From Cryptomeria japonica (taxonomy: Eukaryota > Streptophyta > Pinopsida > Cupressales > Cupressaceae): 64,000 nucleotides of DNA. The number at the start of each line of letters is the position of its first letter. The first letter of the stretch is position 1. The notes beneath the pieces were generated by a model. The model was not told the origin of the DNA. It saw only the letters and a list, made by a program, of their open reading frames with translations, and ran no database searches. This document shows, one piece after another, positions 37,196 to 49,600 of this stretch. The position numbers were made by a program, and so were the translations under genes. The DNA lies in assembly GCF_030272615.1 (NCBI RefSeq), contig NC_081410.1, positions 570,607,152-570,671,151 on the forward strand. Reading direction: 5' to 3'.

Positions 37196-37649
37196 ATAAT
37201 ATTCATAATATCTACAAGTCATCCACAAGTTATTTTATCAATCACAATGTCTAATCAACTAGGTCCTAAAGCTGACACATTACTCCAAGAGTGGGGACAT
37301 GAATTACATGTCACCCAACCCACACTATACTTAGTCCAATGAACATCCACACACTTTTTCTAGCTAGTGAATAGCACAATACTCTAGTGCATTTATTTGG
37401 AACACCCTGGAACAAACTATGAACTAGTCAGAGTGAGCATAATGTCAACCTTAACTTTCCTTCTTTATCACCCCTTATAAAATTTGAATAGATTTGCCTT
37501 TATGTTTAGCCTTACTTATTTTTCAAACTAAAAGCCTCAAAACAACATAGTGACATGGAATGTGGTACAAAATATTGCATCAATGTACTAATAGGTTGTT
37601 AGCAATAGACCTTTGAAAAATATCATAAATAATTTTTAAAATAGAAATG
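37193..37649. other. no gene seen
   Basis: Non-coding AT-rich sequence; nothing recognised. Confidence 0.4.
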
Positions 37650-37910
37650 TTTAATATCCCATAGGTCAATTTTGATTTTTACATATATTTACATATAGAA
37701 ATTTATAATATCCCATATCTTTTCAATGTTTACTTATAATTTCATATAAAAATGTTTAATATCCCGTAGGTCAATTTTAATTTTTACATATAATTATAAT
37801 ATCTCATATAATATCCCATTTAATTATAATTACCCATATAATATCCCATTTAATTATGTAACTGAAATATCACATTTACATATAATTATAATATCCCATA
37901 GGTCATTTTG
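37650..37910. repeat. AATATCCCATA-type short repeats
   Basis: AATATCCCAT or close forms occur about six times at uneven distances (near 37652, 37710, 37759, 37807, 37837 and 37889), separated by TTTACATATAATTATAAT-like DNA. Confidence 0.65.
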
Positions 37911-38175
37911 AATTTAAAATTACTCTGCAAAGCAAAAGACTTTGAAAAACTCCATTCTCGCAAGGAAAATCAAGAGAGGATCAGATTCACAAATAGTGGT
38001 GAATGAAGAGTTAATTCATGTGCAGGAGAGGAGATTCGTAGGAGGAAGAAATTAGTTTACAGGTGAGAAATCACTTAGCTTCATCTTATGTGCATTTCAA
38101 ACATGATCAAAATTATTTTTTTCCCTTTTCAATGATCTTCTAAGGTTTTTAGGAACTTGTTCTTGGTATTGCAAG

Positions 38176-38596
38176 CACTAGTACAAAAACAACAATATAT
38201 GACTAAAAAAACTAGCAAAAATTATAGATAAATGACTAAATTTGATCATGTGACTAGTGGTAGTTTATTGCCAGTCATAAATCAATTTGGTCATTGATTT
38301 GGTCATTGGTTTGGTCATTCATTTGGTCATCGATTTGGTCATTGATTTAGTCATATATTTAGTCACTAATTTAGTCACTAATTTAGTCATATATTTAGTC
38401 ACTAATTTAGTCACTAATTTAGTCATATATTTAATCATTAATTTAGTCATTGATTGTTGTTATCTAGTCATTTATTTAGTCATATTAGTGATTTATCTAG
38501 TCATATATTTAGTCATTAATTTAGTTATATATCGAGTCATTAATTTAATTATTGATTGTTGTTAAATGGTCATGTCAGCTATTTTTGCTACTAGCT
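38176..38596. mobile_element. short CACTA-ended non-autonomous element
   Basis: The left end reads CACTAGTACAAAAAC. The right end read on the minus strand is AGCTAGTAGCAAAAATAGC, sharing CTAGTA and CAAAAA. Inside are many copies of TTTAGTCATT and TTTAGTCACTAA (38281-38560), as expected of the subterminal repeats bound by CACTA transposases. The right terminus has lost the usual TAGTG and I found no 3-bp target duplication, so this is a probable rather than certain call. The repeated Leu/Val/Ile frame across it is an artefact. Confidence 0.5.
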
Positions 38597-39957
38597 CAAT
38601 CAGGTAGAGCTAAGGTGCATTTTTATTTTGTTGAATTGCATTCATGAGTATTTGAAAAAGAAATGACAAAATATGACAATATAATGTTTCATTATTCAGA
38701 TGCATATGAAATAGAGTGAACACAAATTTTTGAGAAAGTAATCTTTTATTGATGAATGTATAATATCTCACACAAACTGTGAGATTAATTGATATGGTGT
38801 GAAGGAAGGGAAAAACTATATATTTGCAGATGCAAAACATAAAATTAAATGCAGATAAGGAAAGGTGACTCATCATTTCCTGAATGACGAGTCCTCTCTG
38901 TGATGCCTTCTATCATTTATAGTCTTTCCCCCATCCTGCATTTGGTTGTCTTCCTCATTGCCCCTGACTACCTGCATTTGAGTAAAATAGCATGTTAGAG
39001 CAATGAAGGGTCATTATCCCATATATGCACATGCACCTACAAACATGCAATCTAACCCTCATGTGCATCACAATAGCTAGCTCAACATATAAACTTAGGA
39101 AACAAATGCCAGATCAAATCATCAAGAACAAATCATCATATAAATTATTTATCTAACTTGTTTGCTTCATTGGCAGATTCAAGGAAAGTAACATATTATT
39201 CATCGAATTATGGCATGTGGGGTAAAATGTGGCAATTATCATTTAAGACTATCACAAGGTCATATGAAGAGTGTATAGTCCCCAATTTCAAAAATAATAG
39301 TCATTTGTCCAAGAAACGGAGCATAATACCCAATAACAGTGATCTTATCACTGTAAAGAGATAGGAGAATCTGTTATAACAATCATAGGACATAGCAGTG
39401 CAAAAATGAAGCTCTCTTTAGTAGTGCAAAAGGATAGTGAAAGGAAGCTTGAATAACCTCCAATAAATGGTGACATAGCAGCATTTACCCAAACACTCCA
39501 CAGTTTTCACCAGATGGAAGGATGTTGCTACCAAAACATGAGATGTCTAACAGAGATCAATATCAAAAGTGGTAAAAAATGCCAAGATAGTCAAGGCACT
39601 ATCTAATCAAAAGACAGTGGCAAGTTATGATACAAGTTCAATGAGAAACCTCACTATCAAGGTAATCTACAAAGGGTAAAAGATCAAAGTCCAATGAATT
39701 CAAGTATCATGTATGGATACAGTAGTGTCTTTGTTGGTTTAAGCAGAAAATTCAATTTATCAAGCAAAGTGTTCCATTTGGCTAGAGTCTCATGGTCAAA
39801 AGAAATCATTATAATTATGAGAGAAGCATTAATGGTCACAAATAGTCACTGTTACAAAGGAACTCATTCATTATAGTGATAACGAACAATAGATTCATAA
39901 GAGAATGACTAGGACTAGTGAAACTAAGATAAACATAGGTGACTAGTATTACAGTCT
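38597..39957. other. no gene seen
   Basis: AT-rich DNA with short chance frames. No domain or repeat of note. Confidence 0.45.
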
Positions 39958-40114
39958 TGTTGTGACGTATTCACACATCGCCCCATTACAAATGGGGACT
40001 CCTACTTTGACCAAAACCTAGAACTAATGCATTCCCAGGCTTGAATGAAGGAAAAAATTCTTGTTTGAATGAAGAAATGTGAAAATGAAGTCAGGATCTT
40101 GGTCAAGATTAGGA

Positions 40115-42036
40115 ATTTTGCTCCTGACCCTTCCAAAGGGTCCAGAGCGAAAATCTTTATAACTCTTGTTTTCCTCCTTATTTTGGCTAGGCGTTGGCTT
40201 GATGGGAGATGAATGGGTATGTTTTACCTTGAGAGGGATTTTGATTGATTTTGAAGAACAAGATTTTGGCCTAAAGGAGAATTTCACTCTTGACCCTTCC
40301 AAAGGGTCCAAAGCGAAATTCATCATAAACCTCATTTGCTACCTTGTTTGACCTTGAAACCTTCTTCCTCAGGTGGAAAATGATCTAAGTTTTCTTCTTG
40401 AAGTGGTTTGAAGTTTGAAAAGTGAGTAATCTAGCCTAGAATGAGATTTTCGCTCCTGGCCCTTCCAAAGGGTCCAGAGCGAAAATCTTCTTAAAGGTCT
40501 TTTTTTCCTAAGATTGACTAAATTTTGATTTGCAGGGTATCTTGGAAGGAAGGATGGACATTCTTGTTGCCTTTGAAGATTTGAAAGCATGAGAAAATGA
40601 AGAATTTTGGACAAGAAGGGAAATTTTGCTCCTGACCCTTCCAAAGGGTCCAGAGCGAAATTCCCGAAAGCTCTTATTTTGCATTGAAGAAGGTCAAGTT
40701 TTTTGACATGGATGGAAGAAGAATAACTTGCTTTTGCCTCTTGAGGTTGTTTCGAACTTAAAAAAATGAAGGATTTAGCCCAAATGGAGAATTTCGCTCC
40801 TGACCCTTCCAAAGGGTCCAGAGTGAAAATCTCTATAAGAGACATTTCTTGCTTGGTTTGGTCAAATTGAGGTGTCCAAGACATGATGAAAGGAAGAATG
40901 AACATATTGAATTCCTTGGGCATGTTTAGAAGTTGTGAAAATGAAGGATTCTAGCCAGGAAAGGAAATTTCGCTCCTGACCCTTCCAAAGGGTCCAGAGC
41001 GAAATTCCTTGTAAACCTATTTTTAGCCTCTCTTGGACATGAAACCTTATTGCTAGCACAATGAGAGATGAAATCCTACCTTGCAAAGAAGTTTCAAGTT
41101 GGAAAAATGAAGTTTTTTGGTCAAGATTGTGAATTTCACTCCTGACCCTTCCAAAGGGTCTAGAGCGAATTTTCTCAAAACCTCTTTTGCTATCAAAGTT
41201 TTGCCAAGTCAAGTGTGGGATAAGGTAAAATCAAGAAGGAATTGCCCTTGGGAGTGACTTGAAGTTGCAAGAAATCATGAAAGATGAAGGAATTGAGCCT
41301 AGAAGAAATTTTCGCTCCTGACCCTTCCAAAGGGTCCAGAGCGAAAATCCTCAAAGTCATCTTTTCTTCCAAATTTTGGACAAAACTAAACTTAGAAAAG
41401 GGTGTGAGAAGGCATTCGGTTTGCCTTAGAGTGGATTTTGGTTGCTAAGAAGGAAAGTTTTGAAGCCTAATGAAAATTTCGCTCCTGACCCTTCCAAAGG
41501 GTCTAGAGCAAAATTTCTAAATTCTCCTTTTTTCCTTGCAATTTAAGACAAGATTTTGGTTTTCATGACTTGGAGAGGAGTGAGGCAAGATGTTCTATGC
41601 CTTGGAGGTGATTTGAAGATGAAAGGATGGGAAAATTTCCCTAAAACTTGATTTTTGCTCCTGACCCTTCCAAAGGGTCTAGAGCGAAAATCCTAAAATC
41701 CCCTATTTTGCCTTGCAAAAACAAATCAAACTTGGATTGGGTGAAAGAAGAGGACTATTTCCTAGCCTTGAGTTGTGGATTCAAGATAAAATGATGGAGG
41801 AGTAATCCCAAGCAAAGAAAATCACTCCTGACCCTTCCAAAGGGTCCAGGGCCAAATTCACATTTTTCACCTAATTTACTCATGTGAAATGCTAAAATTT
41901 GAAATGCAAGACTTTGATTAGGTCAAAACAAACATGAGCTCACCTTTTGGAAGATTTTGGAGTCAAGAAAACAAGGTACTCAAGTCCTAATTAGAAAAAT
42001 CGCTCCTGACCCTTCCAAAGGGTCCAGGGCGAAATC
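40115..42036. repeat. array of 12 conserved hairpins, period ~171 bp
   Basis: The block ATTTTCGCTCCTGACCC / TTCCAAAGGGTCCAGAGCGAAAAT occurs at about 40115, 40281, 40446, 40622, 40791, 40966, 41133, 41308, 41475, 41652, 41820 and 41998. Spacing is 165-178 bp. The middle 15 bases CCCTTCCAAAGGGTC are identical in all twelve. The block folds: TTTCGCTC pairs with GAGCGAAA and ACCCTT with AAGGGT, with one-base bulges. The ~130-bp spacers are much more diverged, sharing only loose phrases such as AAAATGAAGGATT. Minus-strand frames rich in ALDPLEGSGAKF come from translating the hairpin. Confidence 0.95.
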
Positions 42037-42551
42037 ATCAAAAAGCCTATCATTCAACCTTGTTAGATTGAGTCAAAGGGAAGTTACAAGATTGTGAAGA
42101 CAAGGACATCCGAATTTGCAAATCTAGGTTGTGAAGATTTTTGATTTATGAAGTGAGAAAGTTGAGATAAGGGGTTCAAACCATCACTTTGGATATTTTG
42201 ATGCCTAAGGAGGAAAGAAGCTTTATTAAGCCTTGATCAAACCTTGACATTCCTAAGCTAGCCCATAATTTTCATTAAATTCACCAATTTAAAGACATTT
42301 GGGAAGCTAAATCAAGTTCACATGAATTAAGGCATTTGCAATTTAATTAATTATTTTTTAAGCCTTAAAATAAATAAAAAATTCACCTTTCAAGCCTTGA
42401 AATTATTTTTAAAATTTAAAAAATTAAGGTGAGCGCTCAAGCCTATTATTTTGTTTTTTTTAAGCAAGTCGGCCATCCTTTGAAATGGATTTTGATTTAT
42501 TTTATTGCTAATTTGCTAAGTTGGCCTTATGGAGAATTAGGGTGAGCGCCC

Positions 42552-42559
42552 TATATAAG
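42552..42559 (+). promoter_or_regulatory. TATA box
   Basis: TATATAAG in the context GCGCCCTATATAAGGGAG, ~515 bp downstream of the last hairpin. It is a likely start site for transcription from the surrounding LTR-like DNA. Confidence 0.5.
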
Positions 42560-43124
42560 GGAGATGTATTGTAGCAAAAGTAAATCATTCATTCAATTCT
42601 TCTCATGCGAATTTGAAGAGTAGATTAGAGGAGCGAATTCTACTTGATTTGGAGGCGAATTTCTTGCTAAGTTGGAGGATAATTTCCAGAATTTGCTAAG
42701 TGTTTGGAGGTTAGTGGAAGGCAAAGTTTTTTGAAGGCTGATTGAAGCATAGTTCATCCAAAGGAAGACCATAAATTCAGTCCTTATCCAGCAAATTCTG
42801 ATCTCCTTTTATTCATTTTCCAAGATTGATAGTTAAGCATTCAAAGAGGAGGTATGAAGAATCAGATTTTTGAAGTTTTTATTCAAGGTTTATTTTGATT
42901 TCCATAGCAATCTTTAAAAATCTAAGTCTTTTAAAATCTGATTTCCATTCATAATTAATTTGAAAATTCATAATTCTTGGATTTATCATGTCATTTTCAA
43001 ATTAATATCTAAATTATTCCCTTGAAAGGTCTCGAATCCTATACCTTAAGATATTATGCTCAAACCCTAACTTTAAACTTTTGTGTAGGTATCAAATAAC
43101 GACCTCCATAGGACCAAACTAAAA

Positions 43125-43214
43125 CAAGGATGACCTTCTCCAGTCCAGCATCATCAAGGATGGCCTTCTCTAGCCCAGCATCATCAAGGACGACCTCTTC
43201 CAGTCCAACATTTA
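43125..43214 (+). repeat. three copies of a 30-bp minisatellite
   Basis: CAAGGATGACCTTCTCCAGT and ten more bases, repeated exactly every 30 bp with 4-7 changes per copy (43125, 43155, 43185). Confidence 0.9.
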
Positions 43215-43643
43215 AAGGAAAGGTACACCATCCATCCTACACATCAAAGATAAACGAGGTTAAAGCAAGGGTCCACTGAAGAAGCCAATAGGTTTATAAG
43301 AGTTAATTAAAGCTAGCTTCTCAACAACATCAAATTGAATATCTACCAAGTTACAAGTGTCAGACGAGGTGGCATCCTAGTTATCACTCCTCCAGTCGGG
43401 TTGGTCCAACTCAGCGTGTCTAGATTCAATGTACCTGACTAATGGGAGATGGCACAAACTTTGATGTACCTACTCCAATTCTCCATTGGTCGAATATTCC
43501 AGAGAAGACATGTGTCCAAATAATGCAATTATTTCATTGGCCAGAATTGAGTTTGTTGTAACAAACCCTAATTAGGGTTTCATTGTAAAATCCTGGCCAT
43601 TGATCTCAAATTGATCTAAGCCATTGAATTGTATTGTGGGCAC

Positions 43644-43650
43644 TATATAA
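43644..43650 (+). promoter_or_regulatory. second TATA-like box
   Basis: TATATAA in GGGCACTATATAAGCCTTGG. The following AGTCAGTAGTTAG...GATTGTTGCCAAGATGTTG stretch reads like an LTR R/U5 region, so a second LTR fragment, or the real promoter of a longer LTR, may lie here. Confidence 0.4.
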
Positions 43651-46600
43651 GCCTTGGCTCCTCATTTGTAAAGAATAATGGTTAGTCAGTAGTTAGAAGG
43701 TGAATAGTTAGACATAGTGAATAGTCAGTTGATAGAATATCAATTAGAGTAGAATAGAAAGAGAAGGCAAAGATTGTTGCCAAGATGTTGTTGTAAAAGA
43801 CTTGTAAAACTTCATTGAAGAAATGGTGAAATCTATGGGTCGATTCAACAATTTGCATGATCTTTATACTTCTTAGATTTGATTTCATGTTATTAGATGA
43901 GTGGAAGAAATGTGTTTGATTGATGGTGAAATTCGTATATCCATACTACTAGCAGTTTGTTGATTGCAAAATTGCCTTGTGTAGTCAACTGGAATCATTC
44001 AGTTTAAGCTTAACTTCAATCGTCGCTTCTTCACTGATATGCATCAGCCTGATGGTGTCTATGCTTGTAGCGATGATCTGAACATCATAAAGTTTTCCTC
44101 CGAAGATTGCACTAACCTTGTGGAGATGGTCTTGGGATGTCAAAACAAGACTTAGTTAGAATTTCATCAAAGGTTATTCATTGCTCTTACATTCTTAGTG
44201 TCAGAATTAGATCCTTTCCTTGCCCTCACCCTCATCCTTTTCCTTTTTTTTCAAAATATAGACTAGTGAAATCCTATGTTCTAGTAATATTCAAAGCGAA
44301 TTAGATGTTCAGTCATCAAGTGTAAGTCCCCTTGCGATTCCAACAAAATCACATCATACCATAGAGAGCTTATCCACGAGTAGAGAACCTACATACAAGA
44401 ACCTTGGAGTTACCTTGACCGATCCTTCGGCGAGATCTTTAGCAGTCGGGAAACTTTTCTCAAGAGAGGATAAGGTACCTTTAGGTATTTTATTTTATGT
44501 TTGGTCATGTACAAAATACACATCAACAAGTCTTCAAACAGTCCTAAAGATACACATACTTACAACCTTCACATATAATCAAGGGCTAATTACAACTAGT
44601 CAAATGAGTAGTGGTTTGGGCCTCCATCAACATCAAATGGAATCTTAGGAATCTCATTTTACAATACGTCAAGGAGAGCTTAGACTTGGTCAAGCCTTGA
44701 TCAAGAACATTCTTATCTTCCAATAGACTTTTATAGCTACTTTCATTAAAGATAGTGTATAAGGAAATATGACAGTGTAAAGAAGTCTTTGAGCAATGAT
44801 AGTAGAAAATCACTTCACACAAGAAGTAGATCATTGATATGGAAGACAATCACAGGTAATAAAGTACATAACTACATTGAATAGTTGAAAATAATGAATG
44901 ATATTCCTCAATAGACAATATTGTAGCTATCATAGCTTATGTCTTATAGTGATCAATCATGTTGCAGTCAAAGAATAGATCTAAAGGATGATCACAAATC
45001 TCATGCAAAAGATTTATATATTATGTTATATCTCACTCAAGCAACTATATCTCAGACCCTAGTAATGAGAAGTAGCCTTAAAAGAAGACTTCATATAGGC
45101 ATGATGACAGTAAGCAGTCTCAGACATCTAATGCATTTATAAACTTCATATTATTTCATATCAATAGATCAGTCCACTGAGAGTATGGAACAATTTTAAT
45201 TATCATGTGAGAACGATACCAATAATAACATACATAGGTTGCAGAGATACATCATATAGTCTACAATGAAAGAAAATATAAAAATTACAGTATTCATTAT
45301 GAATTTGACAATGCAAAGTGCATTTCACTCTATAGAAGAACTCAAAGCTTAAAGCATTCATAAACGACAAGAGTATGCAGTCCAATGACAGTGAGAACAA
45401 GATCATAAGAGATTTCCATGTATTAGACTAGGAGCCCATGAACAACAGTAAAAGAGATGTACATGGTTGAAGACAAAGAGTTAGCCCTATACCAAAATCA
45501 TGATCAAAATAGCAGCCTCTAATGATGATAACAATGAAAAAAAAAGAGAAAATCATATAACATCTACCCTGATCAAGAATATAATCTCATGAACACAGTG
45601 GAGTAATGAAAGTATAGTGAGGTCACTGTAAAAAAAAGAACAGAGAGAGATCACAATCACAGGGCATTTTCATGCTTTACCACATTATAATCATGGAGAA
45701 AAGAGGTTAAACAACACCAAAGAGCAGTCATTACTATCACAAAAATAATCCTAAAAGTCATTCTCAGACCCAAAGTGACAAAAATTAAGGGAAGTTACAA
45801 TCATAGCAAAGATTAAAAGAGAAACTGAATAGGTCTTTAACAAAATAAATGAGAAACCATCAATCACAAAATCTTTCCCAAAACATATAAAAATTAAAAA
45901 ACCTGGCAAACACTAGAATTGGGCCTCGTAAAAATGTATCTTCAACATCCTGTAAGTTTGGATCTTTAGAATTTGCAGTGAAAAATAGAAACATCTCAAG
46001 AGAAAATACATAATGAAAATACAAATTAAAAAGTTTTTGTATAAATTTATTAAATACTCCGATTGAGTAGAAAACTATCATAAAAAAATTTCAAACCAGC
46101 AAAGAAAAGTGGAGATATCAATAGCTCTCATTTTGTATGAGCCAAATAGAATAATGTGTATAAATGTGGTAGAAATCGATATCGCCTTTGAAGTGCAAGT
46201 TGACAAATTTGTTCACGCTACAAACATATGACAGGTTGGCCTTATCACTAACTCAACATAAAAAAGAAAAAAATACTATTAATGTCATCTGATCATAAAA
46301 GTACAGAGAACATATAAATAAGAACATGTATGAGTACTATCAGCATTGTTGAGGAAGAATGACAATGTAAAGTGTAAAAATAGACATTGAAATTGCCATT
46401 ATTGGTTACTGTACATGGACTAATGTTGCTTAAATGGATATGCTTATGAAGTTTTGTTGTCAACTGTGGTAGATATAATGAAATTTGATGTTGTAGAAAA
46501 TAATAATCTTGGCATGGCAATTTGCAGGGGAGTAATAAGGGCCCATTGATAATAGATATTGTTAACCTTGTGCAATGGTCTTGACTCTTAGCATAATGTA

Positions 46601-49600
46601 GTGAAGCTTCAAGAATTAAACTTAGGTCTCAGAAATTAGAATAGCCATAGCATTACCATAAAGACGTTGATCAAATGGTGATTCTAATTTAACCATTAGT
46701 TGTTGTTGTACATAAAGAAACAATAAGATCTCATGTTAGAAAATTGAATAATTGTTAAAAGAAAAGTAATATTAAGATAAGATTTTCATAACATTAGTTT
46801 TATTTATATTAGGAGTGTCAAATAGTAGCAAATAAGCTCTTCTTCGAGCTAAAATATCTATATTGGATCTTTGGAAATGCCCTTACTCACTTGACTGTGT
46901 CTTTGATCATTAAGACCTTTGTACTCTTTATGCATGAATTGAAAATTGGATTCATGATGGGAAAAACTCCCATGGCTGCTATAAATTTTCTTCTGACTTT
47001 GATTCTTTGGCTCAAAGATTTGTAGAGATCTGACTACAACCCTTTGATTATACACAAGCATAGATGCTTCTTTGAATACCATTGATGATTCCATGTTCCA
47101 ACAGGTATATGCTCCAAGATATAGAGATGGTAATGAGAGAAATTATTTTGGCCAACGCTTATTGGATTCCAATTCAATCATTGTTGTTAGGGGGCTATCC
47201 TACATTGTTGGTTATGAAAGTTTCTTATTGTACTTTGCCGACAGTAGTTGTTTGGATAAATTGTAATGATTGGGATCATTACTCTAATGTTGGATATTGG
47301 CATGGTCATTAGGTTCGAGTAGCACATGACATTGGAGGCATTTCTTACACCAATAGGGGTAAAAATTTCAATTTGTTTGATACTATTTTGAATTATAACA
47401 ACAACCTATTATGACTTGATATATGCTTCTTTGAATTTAATGGGCATTCACCAATTAAAATTAATTGCAGATGAATTTCTATATTTAACTTTGTGAATTA
47501 AAATTATATTCTACAACATAAAAATACTTAAAATTAATCATCAGCCCTCTGAAAACAACAGTATATGGCATTATATTGGATCCTCTGTCTCTGGGGACTG
47601 CTCATTTCATTTGTTGTTTATCCTAATATGCACTTACCAACAACATCAAAATACTTTTCTTTATAGTGCCACATATTTGATGTTTAAAATTTTTATGAAT
47701 CCTATAAATACATTGTAGGCCATTACACAAGTTACAAAATTTTATGAATCCTATGAAAAGTCTCAGTAGTATGAACATGATTGCTTTTCAACAAATACAT
47801 TCCTCCACTGGTATTGATGTTTCTTTCTATTTGTTCTTTGTGGGTGATTGGTGATACTTTATGCTATTGTTTTGAGGCTTTACCTCTACATTTCATGAAG
47901 TTGCTCATTGTTCTTGGCTGAGACCATTGTCTTCTATGTGCAAAACTCAAAAATCCATGTTTAGGCTTTGAACTCTTGGTTTTAGGGCTTGGATTACACT
48001 GTCAAATTAGTGTATGACTATTCTCTTGATGCACCACTTTCCATTGGATCCTTTGGATTGTCTTCTATTGTTACTTTTTAGATATGTTGTCTATCTTCTA
48101 AAACATACCATGTGACTGTAATTAATGTTAAGTACTATTAACATTTCACAATCTTTGTTTTCTTGATGTGATTGGCATGGCCTTAAAGGGTTTGATTTTA
48201 CTTGTACCTCACTGTTCTTGGGTTCTCATGGAGAAATGTCTCTCTAGTCTCAGCAAAATAGTGGCTTATAAGAAATGTATGTCATCACTTAAAAAGTTCA
48301 AAAAGACAAGAGAGAGAGAGAGATCAAAGACTTTGTCATTGCTATGAAATCATATGTTTTTTATAAAAGAGACAGGACTATCATAAAGAGAAAATGCATT
48401 GAAGGAGACATTTTCAAAATAAGGACAACCATTACAAGTATACCAATCACTAGATGAGCATACAATAGTTCCATGAAGATCTATTAGAGAGGCATCCATG
48501 ATATTCTTTTTAGGAATACACAGTCTCACACAAATTTCAATTAGACCCATAATGATGGTACAATAATAAAGAAATGAATGACTACTAGTATGTGATAGTT
48601 TTGTGAGGATAGTGAAAATGACAAAGAAGGTTTGTAAGGAAAGGTTTTGACAACCCAAAGGACAATAAAGAATACAATGGATGAGAAGCATATAAGTCAA
48701 TAAAGCAATTAATATCCAATAGAAAGGGTTTCAAGGAAAGTCTCAATCCTCAAGGACAACAAATGAAGATTGTAACCCAAATATTCAGAAAGAGTTATGA
48801 CAATCAAGCAAAGTGATACCTTATGCAATAAGAAATCCAATACCAGATTCACAAAGACAATAGTGCTAATAACATGATAGAGCTGGGAAGTTATGACAGA
48901 CGTCAAGATAAGGCCTATAATAAAAGAACACAAAACAGTCCAAAGTCCACATATTTGATGAGACTCAACTTGTTCACAAACCAAACAAGGATTTCAAACA
49001 TGTTTGCACCTTGTTAGAAACAAAGCTAGGAGTTGTATAATGAAAGATAATCTGTATGCAATGCACCTCTCCAAGAAGTCTACAACCTTATATCACAACA
49101 CATTATCATAATTTTGATTGAAAAAGAAAGATATCCAAACAAATTTTCAGCAAAACTATCCAAGTCATGTCATATTTATTAGTACAGAAAGATTCATGAA
49201 GCCAAATGATCTTTGTAATAGGGAAGAAAAAGTAGTAGATGTAACAAACTTGACATTTTTGGAGACAAAACCAAATGGAGAAGACACATGACTCATTAAT
49301 ATCTCATGCACACATAGGTAGGGAAGAGGACTAGGAATGGAGAGGAGATTAAAAATCCAAGGTTTCTTTTTATTTGAAATTGAAAATGGCTGATTGTTTA
49401 GCCCTAATTGAGAGGTCCAACTTTGGTCAGAAATCATAATTTTTTTTTTGAAGATTCAATATTTCAAACAAAATAAGATGGATGATAAAAAAATTATAAT
49501 ACTATCCTGTAATATTGATTAAATTATAAAAAAAATGATTCTTTGAGTCCTCTTCATTAGTATCTTTCAAAAAATTGTCCTGCATGTTGCAAAATTGGCA

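Larger units (their letters stand above)
39958..43090 (+). mobile_element. LTR-like region (Ty3-type), plus strand
   Basis: Starts TGTTGTGACGTATTCACAC followed by CCCCATTACAAATGGGG (a 7-bp-stem hairpin), a layout I associate with conifer Ty3-type LTRs (from memory). Then come the 12-copy hairpin array, ~500 bp of AT-rich DNA with GAGCGC words, and a TATA box at 42552. I could not find the second LTR, a PBS or a target duplication. The right end is a guess. Confidence 0.4.

Noticed and set aside
38287-38565. Leu/Val/Ile-rich 92-codon frame
   Set aside because: Translation of TTTAGTCAT subterminal repeats of a CACTA-type element.
40024-41212. Minus-strand frames with repeated ALDPLEGSGAKF
   Set aside because: The peptide is the translated hairpin core. 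The hairpin spacing is often not a multiple of three, so the repeat hops between frames.
40115-42036. CRISPR-like array (palindromic repeats with spacers)
   Set aside because: Plant nuclear context, spacers of ~130 bp related to one another, and no cas genes.
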